From NCBI GenBank assembly GCA_002395405.1, contig DGWX01000002.1, forward strand, positions 1 through 32,516: a stretch of DNA of 32,516 nucleotides, written 5' to 3'. The notes beneath the pieces are model-generated. The model was not told the origin of the DNA and did not search any database. It saw only the letters and a program-made list of their open reading frames with translations. Position 1 is the stretch's first letter; the number at the start of each line of letters is the position of its first letter. Shown piece by piece: positions 1 through 10,413 of this stretch. The translations under genes and the position numbers were made by a program. The DNA is from Christensenella sp. UBA4247 (lineage in GTDB: Bacteria; Bacillota; Clostridia; Christensenellales; CAG-1252).

Positions 1-1
1 G

Positions 2-3000
2 GACGACACCACCGCACCGAAAGTTTATGCCTTTACGATCAATAAGCTTGCGATTAAAATCCCCGTGTCGGCGAACGCGACTTATACTTATAACGGAGAA
101 GAGCAAACTTTCGAGTTTACGGTAGAATCCCTCGATGATGACGAGTATTACACCATCGCAAACGATACCCGTACGCTCGCGGGTGAGCAAACCGTTACCG
201 TAACGCTGAAAGATACGGATAACACCGTTTGGACGGATGAAACCTCTGCCGCGAAGGAGTACACCTTTACGATCGCGAAGAAAGCCGCGACCATTACGAT
301 TTCGACTCCCGCATCGGACGATCAAGATATCGAAACGATCTTCGGCGAATCCGTTACGATCGGAACGAGCGATGCGAAGATCGTGTACGAACTTACGGAC
401 GTTGAATCCGGCGCTGCGGCTTCTGTCGCTTGGTTTATTTACAATGCGAATACGGAGGATTACGACGCTATCGCATCGGCTCCCTCCGAGCAAGGCAAAT
501 ATAAGGTCGTTGTCTCCACGGCGGAATCCGAAAACTATCTTGCGGGCTCTGCGGCGAGGATCTTTAACGTAACGAAAGCGACCGCGTCTGCTACCTTCTC
601 TTACGTTTACGGTTCGGACGTGGTGTATCTCTCTTATAATAAGGATACGGGTGTTTTGACCGTTGTGGACGAAGCAACCGTTTCTGACGTGTACGTCGGC
701 GCGGAAGTTCCCGCGGCTCCCTCGATGCGCTATTTCGCAACCAAAGGCTTCAAAGAGGGTGATACCTTGGTTACCGTGTTTACCGCGGAAATGGACGAAG
801 CGGATCTCGTTGCGACTTATACCTATAACGTGGGTCTCGGCGACGTAAACGGCGACGGATTCGTAAACGTGGACGACGTGTATCAAATGAGAAGAAAGAA
901 CGTCGGTTATACGTTGAACGTGATCGCCGACGCTGCTACTGCCTGGGAAAAGAAAGGCGACGGTCAAACCTACTTCTTTACCGCCGCTGCGGACGTAAAC
1001 AATTCTACCGCCTTTAACTCGGCGGATATCGTTGCGATCCGTGAGGCTCTTGCTACCGGTTACGATCGTTATATCGTTAAAGGTGTGTATGACATTACCG
1101 GTCAACAAGTTATTTCCACGGATTACATCGAAGTCACAACGTACGAAGAACTCGTTACCGCGGTTGCGGCGGGCTACCCCGTAAAAGTCATGAACGATAT
1201 TACCGCGGCGCAAGCAGATTTCAATCTTACCCTTTACGGCGCGGCAAACATCAACCTCAATTCTTATAAACTGACGGTGAACTCCATCAGCCTCGTAACG
1301 CCTACGACCGAAGCGACCCTCAAAATCGCAAACGGAACGCTTTACACCGTGGAAGGCATTACGGTACAAGCGCCGAACGGAAACGTTAAAGTTGCGGGTG
1401 TAAACGGCTATACCTACGAAGGCAAGACCGTTAACCTCGCCGCTTATTCCAGCAGCTTGCATATTGAAAACGACGTTGCCTTCTACCTCTATAAGATCGA
1501 GGGCAAAACCGCAACCGATTTGAAAGCAGAGATCGCGTCCGGTGAAACGGATATCGACGAACTTTCCGCGGAAAGGATCGCGAACACGAACGCAAGAATC
1601 GCCGCGGTAGAAGCGAAGAAAGCGGAGATCGCGGAGATCGAAGCGGATACGACCCTCTCCGAAGAAGATAAGAACGCGCAAGTAATCGCGAAAACGGCGG
1701 AAATGGCTGCGATCAACGTTAAGAAAGCGCCGGTCGAAGTCCCTGTGGATACCCACGTCGTCGTTGAGAACGCGGCAAATCTCGTCGTAGATAAAGTCGT
1801 CGTTACCGAGGCGGCTCGCGAAGTTGCGCAAGGTGAAACCGTTACCAAGACCTTTGCGATCGAAGTTAAGAACACCGAAGCGGACGTAGTTGAGGTCAAC
1901 GCGGTAAACAGCAACGTAGAAATCGTTAACATCGGCGGTGACGAAAGCAAAGTCGAAGTTGTGGGCGCGGAGATTGCGAACACCGTAAAAACCTATGCGG
2001 AGCTTGTAAACGCCGTCAGAAAAGACGCGACCGTTACGATCGGAGCGAGCTTTACCATCGATCAAGTCGTTTCGATCAATAAAGCGATCGAGCTTGATTT
2101 GAACGGCTATACGCTTACCGCCGCGAACGGTCAAACCGCGTTCAATATAAACGGCGGTTCCTTGACTTTGAAAGGCAAAGGAAAGATCTCCGGAACGAAC
2201 CAAAGCACGTTGATCAGACTTTATGGTTCGACCGACGCTGCGCAAGCGAATTACAGCGTTTTGAATATCGGAGAGAACGTAACGATCGAAAACCTCGAAG
2301 GTTACGGCGCAATGATCACGAGAAACGGAACGAGCGCTTACGGTGCCGTCGTAAATGCGGAAGGTACCGTTATCGGTGGATACGGAGCGCTTTATATCAA
2401 CGGTACCGTTGCCAAACATGACGGTGACGTAGTGAACGATGAACCCATTGCTTCCGTTGCGAAGTTTAACGTTGCTTCGACTGCGAAATTGTACGCAAAC
2501 GGAACGGAACAGTACGGTGCGTCTTCGGCGATTTACGGCGCAGGCTTCGCCGCTTGGAACGTTGCTTCCGGCGCTTACGTGGAAGGCGGTTCCGCGATCT
2601 ATATCAAGAGCGGTTATCTCGATGTGGCGGACGGAGCCGTTATTAAGGCAACGATGGCGGAAGCCGTTCCTTATGTATTCAATAATAACGGCTGCGACAT
2701 TACCGGAGACGGCATTATCATTGATAACTGCTTCTATCCCGGTGAAAACGCGGTCGTAACCCTTGGAGCAAACCTCGCGGAAACGATCACCGTTCAAGCG
2801 GAAGGCGCAAGCAAAGTTGCTACCTATTGGGCAGTCGGTTCCGAAGCGGAATTGACCCAAGCTCTTCAAGCGGGCGCTTCGTTTGTGTTTATCAAAAACA
2901 ATTTCACGGCAGCAAATGCGATCGCGGTCGATCACAACCTTGTTATCAAAGGTAACAATAAAACGATTACCAGCAACGGAACGAGGATTTTGAACGTAAC

Positions 3001-4687
3001 GACCGCAAATGTAACCTTGAAGATTTACGATCTTTCCATGATCTCGTCCGTTGCGGAACGTGGCGTTAACATTTTCAATGCCGCAACCGGCTCGGATATT
3101 ACGCTCGATAACGTTACGATCGACGCTGTTCTGTATGGTGTAAACTATGTAGGTGGAACAAAGAACAACTTGTTGACCGTAAAAGATTCCTATATCAAAG
3201 CGTGGGGCGCGATCAATGCGTACTGCAACGATTCCGCCTTTACCGTAATCAACAGCACCTTGTACGGAATCAACAGAACGAGCGATCATACTTATGCGTT
3301 CTCGACTATCGTTTTTGACGGTGGCAGTCTCACGGGCGCTGAGGAAGGTGAGTACGGAGTGAACAACGTCTTAACGATCACCGGCTCTACAATCATCGCG
3401 GAAGAAACCTATACGCCGGAATATTGGATCGCCTTCCAATATGCGGCAAGCGAAAACACCGTTACTGTTTCGGATACGGTTATTTTGGACGGTGTAAACG
3501 GCAATGACAAGACCTATGAGATCGATCTTACCGGAACCAACAATGCGATCCGTATGCCTCTTACCGAAGCGCAGCTCTCGCTCTTGAACTTGAAACATTT
3601 CTTGATCGAAGAAGAGGGCGACGGAATTTATTTGATCAAACCCGCAGTCAGCAATATTTCCTATTTCGGCGAAGCGCATAACTTCTATGCTGTCTTCGAA
3701 AACGGCTGGCTCGAAAACGGAGAAGCGTTTACTTTAACGCAAAACGTTTCGCTTCCGATGGACGTTATCTTTGCAAAAAGCAGAGATGCCGCGATCGCTG
3801 TTTCGGGCGGAACCTTTACGATGAATCTTGCGGGTTATGCTATTACCGGAAACGGCAAGATCGTTCTTCCCACCGGCGTTAAGTGCGTAACCGATTCCGA
3901 GACGTCTGTATTGTCTTATTTTAAAGCGGAAGACGGCTTCGAAGTCGTTGAACTTGAAGAGAACGGGAAAATGGCATATATTGCGATCGAAGCCGGTTCC
4001 GTTGCCAAAATCGGCAGCGTAGGCTATGCTTCTCTCCAAGCCGCGATCGACGCAGCTGCAAATGGCGACGAGATCGTTCTTCTTACTAACGTAACGAACG
4101 GAACGGGCATTACGACCCGTGACGGTCAGGCGAAAAACGTAGTAATCGACTTTAACGGTAAGACCTATACCGTGGTCGGTCCTGCGGTTGGCTCTACCGG
4201 AACGGAATCGCAGGCGATGCATTGGAGCGATGGATCGGTCGTTACCTTAAAGAACGGCACGTTTATCGTTGCGGCGAATGCGACGGGTATTAAAATGGCT
4301 ATGCAAAACTATGCGACCCTGACGGTTTCTAATATGACGATCGACGTTTCGAATATTCCGGTTACGAATTACGGCGTGTATACCGGCGTCTATGAGAAGT
4401 ACTCTCATCTCGAAGTTCCTATGTTCAACACGAATAGAGGTACTTTGACGATGGTCGGCTCCACTTTGAACCTGCCGGTCAATAGCACGAAGGGCGCTTA
4501 CTTCTCGAACGTTGGATCCTCGTTCACGAATTCCACTGTAAACGGCGCGATCTCTCTTGCTTCGGACGACGCGAACGCGAACGTGACGATCGAAAACTCC
4601 ACCGTTACGGGTGGCGTCGTTGCGTACTTCGCGGGCGACGTAATTTCCGAGGAAAACGGCGTTTACACGGTTTCTGCTGCGAACTGA
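2..4687 (+). CDS. Giant surface/secreted adhesin-like protein with internal dockerin (5' partial)
   Basis: The reading frame is open from base 2, so the true start lies left of the window; the GTG at 65 is only the first start-like codon inside it. About 1561 residues are visible. The N-terminal part has MBG-like Ig-fold repeats (a YTYNG motif near residue 29). A type I dockerin follows: two calcium-loop repeats of the DVNGDG type, encoded at about 842-877 and 992-1030. A charged, probably coiled-coil segment is encoded at about 1490-1740. The remaining C-terminal two thirds is rich in Asn, Thr, Val and Gly in short repeating strands (patterns such as 'LDLNGYTLT' and 'VTIENSTVTGG'), typical of right-handed beta-helix, pectate-lyase-like adhesins. 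No LPXTG motif, basic tail or membrane segment is present at the C-terminus. A cell-surface, matrix or glycan-binding role is inferred; the exact ligand is unknown. Confidence 0.85.
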   Translation, partial: DDTTAPKVYAFTINKLAIKIPVSANATYTYNGEEQTFEFTVESLDDDEYYTIANDTRTLAGEQTVTVTLKDTDNTVWTDETSAAKEYTFTIAKKAATITISTPASDDQDIETIFGESVTIGTSDAKIVYELTDVESGAAASVAWFIYNANTEDYDAIASAPSEQGKYKVVVSTAESENYLAGSAARIFNVTKATASATFSYVYGSDVVYLSYNKDTGVLTVVDEATVSDVYVGAEVPAAPSMRYFATKGFKEGDTLVTVFTAEMDEADLVATYTYNVGLGDVNGDGFVNVDDVYQMRRKNVGYTLNVIADAATAWEKKGDGQTYFFTAAADVNNSTAFNSADIVAIREALATGYDRYIVKGVYDITGQQVISTDYIEVTTYEELVTAVAAGYPVKVMNDITAAQADFNLTLYGAANINLNSYKLTVNSISLVTPTTEATLKIANGTLYTVEGITVQAPNGNVKVAGVNGYTYEGKTVNLAAYSSSLHIENDVAFYLYKIEGKTATDLKAEIASGETDIDELSAERIANTNARIAAVEAKKAEIAEIEADTTLSEEDKNAQVIAKTAEMAAINVKKAPVEVPVDTHVVVENAANLVVDKVVVTEAAREVAQGETVTKTFAIEVKNTEADVVEVNAVNSNVEIVNIGGDESKVEVVGAEIANTVKTYAELVNAVRKDATVTIGASFTIDQVVSINKAIELDLNGYTLTAANGQTAFNINGGSLTLKGKGKISGTNQSTLIRLYGSTDAAQANYSVLNIGENVTIENLEGYGAMITRNGTSAYGAVVNAEGTVIGGYGALYINGTVAKHDGDVVNDEPIASVAKFNVASTAKLYANGTEQYGASSAIYGAGFAAWNVASGAYVEGGSAIYIKSGYLDVADGAVIKATMAEAVPYVFNNNGCDITGDGIIIDNCFYPGENAVVTLGANLAETITVQAEGASKVATYWAVGSEAELTQALQAGASFVFIKNNFTAANAIAVDHNLVIKGNNKTITSNGTRILNVTTANVTLKIYDLSMISSVAERGVNIFNAATGSDITLDNVTIDAVLYGVNYVGGTKNNLLTVKDSYIKAWGAINAYCNDSAFTVINSTLYGINRTSDHTYAFSTIVFDGGSLTGAEEGEYGVNNVLTITGSTIIAEETYTPEYWIAFQYAASENTVTVSDTVILDGVNGNDKTYEIDLTGTNNAIRMPLTEAQLSLLNLKHFLIEEEGDGIYLIKPAVSNISYFGEAHNFYAVFENGWLENGEAFTLTQNVSLPMDVIFAKSRDAAIAVSGGTFTMNLAGYAITGNGKIVLPTGVKCVTDSETSVLSYFKAEDGFEVVELEENGKMAYIAIEAGSVAKIGSVGYASLQAAIDAAANGDEIVLLTNVTNGTGITTRDGQAKNVVIDFNGKTYTVVGPAVGSTGTESQAMHWSDGSVVTLKNGTFIVAANATGIKMAMQNYATLTVSNMTIDVSNIPVTNYGVYTGVYEKYSHLEVPMFNTNRGTLTMVGSTLNLPVNSTKGAYFSNVGSSFTNSTVNGAISLASDDANANVTIENSTVTGGVVAYFAGDVISEENGVYTVSAAN

Positions 4688-4732
4688 GGCAACTCGTTTC
4701 GCGAAAAGCGGATCACGATTCAAACAAAAAAG

Positions 4733-4759
4733 GGCTCGGCTGAATTGCCGAGCCTTTTT
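4733..4759 (+). terminator. Rho-independent terminator after the first surface protein
   Basis: An 8-bp perfect stem (GGCTCGGC, loop TGAATT, GCCGAGCC) is followed by a run of five T and preceded by an A-run. It lies 45 bases after the stop codon, ending transcription of the upstream gene. Confidence 0.93.
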
Positions 4760-4840
4760 ATCATTCTTAATTTAGGGCGTCTTCTCTGCCTTTCGCGATC
4801 GAAAATCGATATTCTTTTTTTTCAAATTGCAGCAAAAGGA

Positions 4841-4873
4841 TTGAATTTAATACTATTATAATAGTATTATAAT
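4841..4873 (+). promoter_or_regulatory. AT-rich promoter region with a 22-base perfect palindrome
   Basis: A perfect 22-base palindrome occupies 4848-4869 (half-site TAATACTATTA). Two TATAAT hexamers overlap it, at 4857-4862 and 4868-4873. A TTGAAT lies at 4841-4846, but its spacing to either hexamer (10 or 21 bases) is not ideal, so the -35 is uncertain. The site lies about 70 bases upstream of the second giant gene and may be both promoter and operator. Confidence 0.5.
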
Positions 4874-4941
4874 ATTAGACCGAAGTGATTTTTTTGCTCG
4901 ATCTTTCTCGGATCTTTCCGAAATACGAATGAGGATTTTTT

Positions 4942-7900
4942 ATGAATAAACCCATTTTTGAAAATGCTTCGCTTGATTCTTCCCCATCTTCCGATCGAAG
5001 GGCCGCGAAAGCGATACTCGCCTTCTTCGCGATCCTGTTGCTTTTTTCCGCCTTCTTCCTCTCATCTTCATTCGCAGGAGCTAAGGCAAGCGCGGAAGAA
5101 ACGTTTGCGATCCGTTTTTACGATTATGACGGGAATTTGGTTATAACGGGCGAAAAAGCGGCGGGTGAAAGCTATTCTTTGGCAGTTCCGAGCGCCTATC
5201 GCGGCGTTTATACGGATGAAGAACACGAGATCGTGGGTTGGTCGCTCACCCCGGGCGGAGCACGCAAGTATTTGCTGACCGCTTCCTATTCCGCGGACGC
5301 CGATCTCTCGTTATATCCCGTAACTTTGCATAAACACGGCGGTTCGATCGTCCAAGAATGGACAGATCCCGAACTGCTGCCCGATTCGGGCGCTTTTTAC
5401 CTTGAAACGGACGTTTCCATCGGAATCGACTCTTTATGGGAAATGACGGGCGATCTCGTTCTTTGCCTAAACGGGCATTCTCTTTCGTTTGAAGATTTTA
5501 TTCCGACCGTATCGGAAGGGAAAAGCCTTTCTATATACGGGGAATCGAGCGAAACGCTTACGCTTTCTTCCTCCTCTTATTTCGCAGTCGGCGGCGCGCT
5601 TTCTATTCAAAACGTAACCGTGGTTTGTAATTCTTCCGCTTCCTCTTTCGCCGAGGTGGACGGCGGCTCCCTTTCTCTTACGAACGCGACCGTTCGCCTT
5701 GAAAGTTATTTAGCATATCCGATTCTTCTGACGAAAGGCGCTTCTCTGTCTTTGAAAGAGGGAAACGAGTTTATCGACAGCCAAAACAACGTTCAACTCG
5801 TTTATCTTGCGGACGACGTTTTCAAAACGGCGCACGCGGATCTTTTCTCGGATTTTATCATTAGCGGAAATCCCTCGATCAAGGCGTTCGTTTTCAAGAA
5901 CAACGGGAACGTGATCTACGGTCATTTGAACGTGAAAGCCGCGCTGTCTAGCGCGTATCGCGTGGGAGCGACGAGCGCGCTTACTTCTTTGACCTTTACT
6001 TCTTCTTCCGATCCTTCTTTGAACGATCCCGCTTCCTTTATTTCCACCGTATCGACCGCCGCGGTTTGTCTTATGCCGAACGGGCAGCTCGCGCTCGCGA
6101 CATCCTATTCGATTACGTATAGCGGCGCGGAAGACGGCGTAAACGGCGTTTCGAACCCCAATCCCACGGTTTACGCGATCTCAGCCGAAGATCTCGTTCT
6201 CCAATCTCCCGAAAAGACGGGTTATACCTTCGTCGGTTGGAAAGCGAGCGAAGAGGAAGATCCGCAAGCGACCCTTTCGATCCCTGCCGGAGATTCGGGC
6301 GATAAGACCTTCATCGCAGTTTGGACGCCCACCGTTTATTCGATAACCTACCTAAACGCCGCAAACGGAGAGGACGGCGTTTTGAATGAAAACGTCGTAA
6401 GCTATACGGTTGAAAGCGGAGAGATCCTTCTTTCCGATCCCTCGCGCGCGGGCTATGCGTTCGGTGGGTGGGAAGGCTTTGCGGAAGGCGCCGCGTCTAT
6501 TCCCGCCGGCTCTTACGGAGATAAAGTTTTTACCGCTCTTTGGGAGGCGTACCGTATAACGAAGCAGCCTACCGAATCGGATCTTTCCGTTTTAACGAAC
6601 GCGCCGATCGAGATGATCGAGTCTTACGCTTGGTACAGGGGCGAAAACGCGCTGCAAGGAGAAAACGGGGCGACGTTTTCCGATTTTTCTTTAATCGAAG
6701 GTGACGCCGAGCTGTATTGCGTGATCGCTCTTACGGACGGAACGGTTTTGACGTCCGATCGCGTCCGCGTCCATGCGCACGATGGCGCTTTATTTGCGCC
6801 CCTTACGCTTCTCGGGAGCGAAAACGGGAACTATTATTTATCGGCGGATTATACCCTTTCTTCTCCGATCTTTTTATCCGACGCATCCGTTGCGATCGAC
6901 TTAAACGGTTATGCGCTTTGTTTTACGGGCAGCGGAAGTTTGACCGTCGGGTCGGACGCTTCTTTGACTCTTACGAATTGCAGGGCGGAGCTCGGCGCGA
7001 TTTGCCTTCTTCCCGAATCCACTCTTTCGGAAGGGATCGTAACCGTTCTTGAAGGCGGAACGCTTTTTGCGGAAAATATCCGTATCTCGATCCGAAAGTA
7101 CGTTTCGTCTTTTGCCACTCTTTCGGGTGCGACGGAATGGGCGAACGTTAGCGTTGTTTCGGAAAACGAGGCGGTCGTAAGCGAATTCATAACCGCGCGG
7201 AACACACTCGTTTCTCTTTTCGGTTTTTCCTATCAAGATCCGATTTCGGTCTCCCTTTTGGGAAGCGAAAGTCTTTTGAACCTCGGAAATAGCGCTTGCT
7301 CTCTCGAGATTTGCCTCGGAGATGGCGCGCGGTTCTGCGTAAAGGAAGCGCTTGACAGCCCCGTAACGGTTCGTCTTCTCGACGCGACAGCGTATTCGGA
7401 AGGGCAAACGGTCGTTCTTACCAAGGCGGAAAGCGAAGAAGAGAAGGAAAATAACGACCTTTCGAACATTCTTTCCTGCGCGGAAAACGGCGGCGCATTT
7501 TTCCTTTCTTCCGAAGGAGAAAGCGCGGGGCAGATCGTTTTCGCCAAAAACGCCGTGATCCGCGTGTACGACGAGGGCGCGCTTATCGCCTCGTATGAAA
7601 AGAGATACGGAGAATCCGTTTTCCTTTCCTCTTATATTTTGCCAACCAAAGAGCGCTTCCGTCAGGTCGGTTGGCTTCGCTATGGGGAAGAGCAAGCGAT
7701 CGCGATCGACGCGATCTATTCCGCAAACGAAAGCCTTTCCATCGAAGCCGTTTGGGAGCGTTTCGTTTATTCGATCACGTATGCGGGCGAATTTGACCTT
7801 AATCAGAACCCCGATTCCTATTCGGTCGATTTCGGATTGACTTTGCGGGATCCCGCGAGGGCGGGTTACGAATTCTCGGGCTGGATCCTTTCGGAAGGCG

Positions 7901-10410
7901 ATTCTCCCGTCAAAAATTATAAGATTGAAGCGGGAGAAACGGGCGATCGCGCGTTTACGGCGGTTTGGCGCGCAGTAACGTATTCTATAACGTACGCCGC
8001 CGCGGCGGACGGGGTTTCGGGCGTTTCAAACTCCAATCCGACGGCATATTCCGTACAAGACGAGGATTTCATTCTCGAAAATCCGTCGCGCGTCGGTTAT
8101 GAATTCGTTCGTTGGCAAGGTTATTCGGTCGGAGAAGAACCCGTCGTTCGGGTTTCTTCCGCCGAGGATCTCATTTTTACCGCGCTTTGGAGAGCGATCG
8201 AGTACACGATCACCTACGAAGACGCGGAAAACGAAGTGATCGGGCTTTCCAATCCCTATCCGACTTCGTACAGCGCGGAATCGGAGAGCTTTACGATCGG
8301 CGCGCCCGAGCGCTACGGATTCCGCTTCCTCTCTTGGATCTACGGCGGCGAAAAAATTCCTTCTTTGACCGTTCCCGCGGGCAGTACGGGAAATATTCTT
8401 TTGACCGCCGAATGGGAGCTTCTTGCCCCCGAGGCCCGATTCGAGTCTTACGGCGCGACCTACGACGGAGAAGAACACCTTATTTCCGTTTCTTCCGAAC
8501 ATGCGCTTTCGGCAAACGGGCTGACCGCTCGCTATTTCCTTTGGAAGGACGATAACTCGGAACAAGAGCTTTCCTCGCTTGCCTTTCCGGTCAAGAACGT
8601 TTCGGACAGCGGCAACTATAAGATCCGTTATGCGCTCCGCTATACGGACGGGAAAGAGAGATCGTACGAAAAAAGCGGATATTTAGTAAACCGTGAAGGC
8701 GAGGACACGATTCGCGTTTCGATCGATCGCGCGCCTTTGACCGTTTCGCCCGATCGCGATCTCGGAAAAACGTACGGAGAAGCGGACGCCCCGATCACCT
8801 ATTCCGTTTCGGGTGCGCTTTCCGCCGATCCTCTTGCTCTGACGGGCGCTCTTTCGCGTGAAAGCGGGGAGAACGCGGGCGAATACGAGATCCTTTTGGG
8901 CTCCCTTTCTTTCTCGCGCGCCGAGGACGCCGAGAATTATGAGATACGCTTTGTAAGCGGCGTTTTATTCGAGATCGCGAAAAAGACGCTCGTCGTTCGT
9001 TGGGGTAGGGCGAATTATACATATAACGGCGCCGTTCAAACCGCGATAAGAGCAAGCGCGGACACGGGCGTTTCGGGAGAAACCCTTCGATTCACCGTTC
9101 GTGAAAAGAACGGGAAAACGATCAAAAACGCGGGATCTTACGTTCTCGTTGCGGAATGCGAAGAAGGCGCGGAGAACTACGTTCTGACGAACAATGAAAA
9201 TCCGATCACCGTTCAAAAGGCGAATCTTACCGTTCGCGTGAAAAACGAAAATATAACGTACGGAGACCCGATCCCCGCATTTACGCCTTCTATCGAAGGT
9301 TTCGCGCCCGGAGAAGGGCAAGAGGCGCTTTCGGGAACGCTCGCTGTTTCTTGCGATTACGCGCAAAAAGCGCGTGCGGGTAAATTCCCCGTCGATCTTT
9401 CGGGGCTTTCTTCCGACAATTACGAGATATTCTATGCCGAAAGTTTCTTAACGGTTGCGAAGCGTGAGCTGACTCTCTTCCTAACGGCGCAAGACGGCGT
9501 GCAGGGCGCGCTATCGCCCGCTTCGGCAACGGTCGACGGAATGCTCGAAGGGGACGCCGTTACCGTTCGCTTTTCCTATCAAGGCGCGAACTATCCCTCT
9601 TCCGAGCTCCTTCCCACGGCGGCGGGAGAGTATCGCGTAACCGCTTTTATCCATGACGATAATTACTATGCCGAAGCGGTTTCCTCGACCTTTACCCTTA
9701 AAGCGGCGGAAGTTCGGGCGCAAAGCGCAACGGGAGCGCAGGCGGTTTTGATCGCGGAAAGCGGCGTGGATCCAAACGGGACCCTTTCTCTTTCGGACGC
9801 GAAAGAGCAAACGGTTTCCCGCGTTCGCGAATACCTTTCGGACGATCAAACGCTTTCTTCCGTGTACGACGTTTCTTTGCTTGTGTCGGGCGAAGAAGAG
9901 GAACTCGACGAGCCCGTTCTCATTAAGATCGAGATCCCGCTTTCGCTTCGCGGAAAAGCGTTTTCGGTTTTGAAAGTATCCGATAGCGAGATCAAGCAGG
10001 CAAGCTATACCGTGGAAGGCGATTTCGCCGTGATCCGCGCGGATTCTTTGGACGCGTTCGCGTTTGTTTCCGCTTCCGAAAAGGAGGATTCCTTCGCTTG
10101 GCTCATCATCGTGCTTTCCGTTCTTCTCGCGCTCGGTATCGCGTTTGCGGCGATCATTCTCCTTTCTCATAGGAAGCTATTCCAATCGAAAAATTTCGCT
10201 TTTCTCCCTTATTTCTTCCTTGCCGCCGCTCTTCCAGCGGGGCAGCTGACGGCGATCTGGATCCTTTCTTCTCTCGTCGTTCTCGTTGTGGCGGCGGACG
10301 TCTCGTTGGTTTTGTTTTGTAAAAAGAAAAAGAAGGCGATACTGAAAAGAAACGCGGAGGATCCTTCTTTGACTTTCGCGGAAAGAACGCAAGAGGAAGA
10401 GGGAAAATAA
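4942..10410 (+). CDS. Giant cell-surface protein with InlB-type and MBG repeats and C-terminal membrane anchor
   Basis: This 1822-residue protein starts at an ATG preceded by GAGGA (4931-4935). The N-terminus has a hydrophobic signal segment (about residues 22-50) ending in an Ala-rich cleavage-like site. The body contains several InlB B-type (Listeria-Bacteroides) repeats, recognised by 'YSITY', 'GYxFxGW' and 'FTAxW' signatures near residues 389, 467, 942, 1015 and 1090. Beta-helix-like stretches lie between them. MBG-type domains occupy about 1260-1600 (for example 'ITYGDPIPAF'). Near the C-terminus are hydrophobic segments at about 1719-1742 and 1755-1792, followed by a Lys-rich tail, so it is probably anchored by membrane helices rather than sortase. 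Adhesion or host/glycan contact is inferred from the repeat families. It has its own promoter region and runs 3 bases short of the next gene. Confidence 0.88.
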   Translation: MNKPIFENASLDSSPSSDRRAAKAILAFFAILLLFSAFFLSSSFAGAKASAEETFAIRFYDYDGNLVITGEKAAGESYSLAVPSAYRGVYTDEEHEIVGWSLTPGGARKYLLTASYSADADLSLYPVTLHKHGGSIVQEWTDPELLPDSGAFYLETDVSIGIDSLWEMTGDLVLCLNGHSLSFEDFIPTVSEGKSLSIYGESSETLTLSSSSYFAVGGALSIQNVTVVCNSSASSFAEVDGGSLSLTNATVRLESYLAYPILLTKGASLSLKEGNEFIDSQNNVQLVYLADDVFKTAHADLFSDFIISGNPSIKAFVFKNNGNVIYGHLNVKAALSSAYRVGATSALTSLTFTSSSDPSLNDPASFISTVSTAAVCLMPNGQLALATSYSITYSGAEDGVNGVSNPNPTVYAISAEDLVLQSPEKTGYTFVGWKASEEEDPQATLSIPAGDSGDKTFIAVWTPTVYSITYLNAANGEDGVLNENVVSYTVESGEILLSDPSRAGYAFGGWEGFAEGAASIPAGSYGDKVFTALWEAYRITKQPTESDLSVLTNAPIEMIESYAWYRGENALQGENGATFSDFSLIEGDAELYCVIALTDGTVLTSDRVRVHAHDGALFAPLTLLGSENGNYYLSADYTLSSPIFLSDASVAIDLNGYALCFTGSGSLTVGSDASLTLTNCRAELGAICLLPESTLSEGIVTVLEGGTLFAENIRISIRKYVSSFATLSGATEWANVSVVSENEAVVSEFITARNTLVSLFGFSYQDPISVSLLGSESLLNLGNSACSLEICLGDGARFCVKEALDSPVTVRLLDATAYSEGQTVVLTKAESEEEKENNDLSNILSCAENGGAFFLSSEGESAGQIVFAKNAVIRVYDEGALIASYEKRYGESVFLSSYILPTKERFRQVGWLRYGEEQAIAIDAIYSANESLSIEAVWERFVYSITYAGEFDLNQNPDSYSVDFGLTLRDPARAGYEFSGWILSEGDSPVKNYKIEAGETGDRAFTAVWRAVTYSITYAAAADGVSGVSNSNPTAYSVQDEDFILENPSRVGYEFVRWQGYSVGEEPVVRVSSAEDLIFTALWRAIEYTITYEDAENEVIGLSNPYPTSYSAESESFTIGAPERYGFRFLSWIYGGEKIPSLTVPAGSTGNILLTAEWELLAPEARFESYGATYDGEEHLISVSSEHALSANGLTARYFLWKDDNSEQELSSLAFPVKNVSDSGNYKIRYALRYTDGKERSYEKSGYLVNREGEDTIRVSIDRAPLTVSPDRDLGKTYGEADAPITYSVSGALSADPLALTGALSRESGENAGEYEILLGSLSFSRAEDAENYEIRFVSGVLFEIAKKTLVVRWGRANYTYNGAVQTAIRASADTGVSGETLRFTVREKNGKTIKNAGSYVLVAECEEGAENYVLTNNENPITVQKANLTVRVKNENITYGDPIPAFTPSIEGFAPGEGQEALSGTLAVSCDYAQKARAGKFPVDLSGLSSDNYEIFYAESFLTVAKRELTLFLTAQDGVQGALSPASATVDGMLEGDAVTVRFSYQGANYPSSELLPTAAGEYRVTAFIHDDNYYAEAVSSTFTLKAAEVRAQSATGAQAVLIAESGVDPNGTLSLSDAKEQTVSRVREYLSDDQTLSSVYDVSLLVSGEEEELDEPVLIKIEIPLSLRGKAFSVLKVSDSEIKQASYTVEGDFAVIRADSLDAFAFVSASEKEDSFAWLIIVLSVLLALGIAFAAIILLSHRKLFQSKNFAFLPYFFLAAALPAGQLTAIWILSSLVVLVVAADVSLVLFCKKKKKAILKRNAEDPSLTFAERTQEEEGK

Positions 10411-10413
10411 AAA

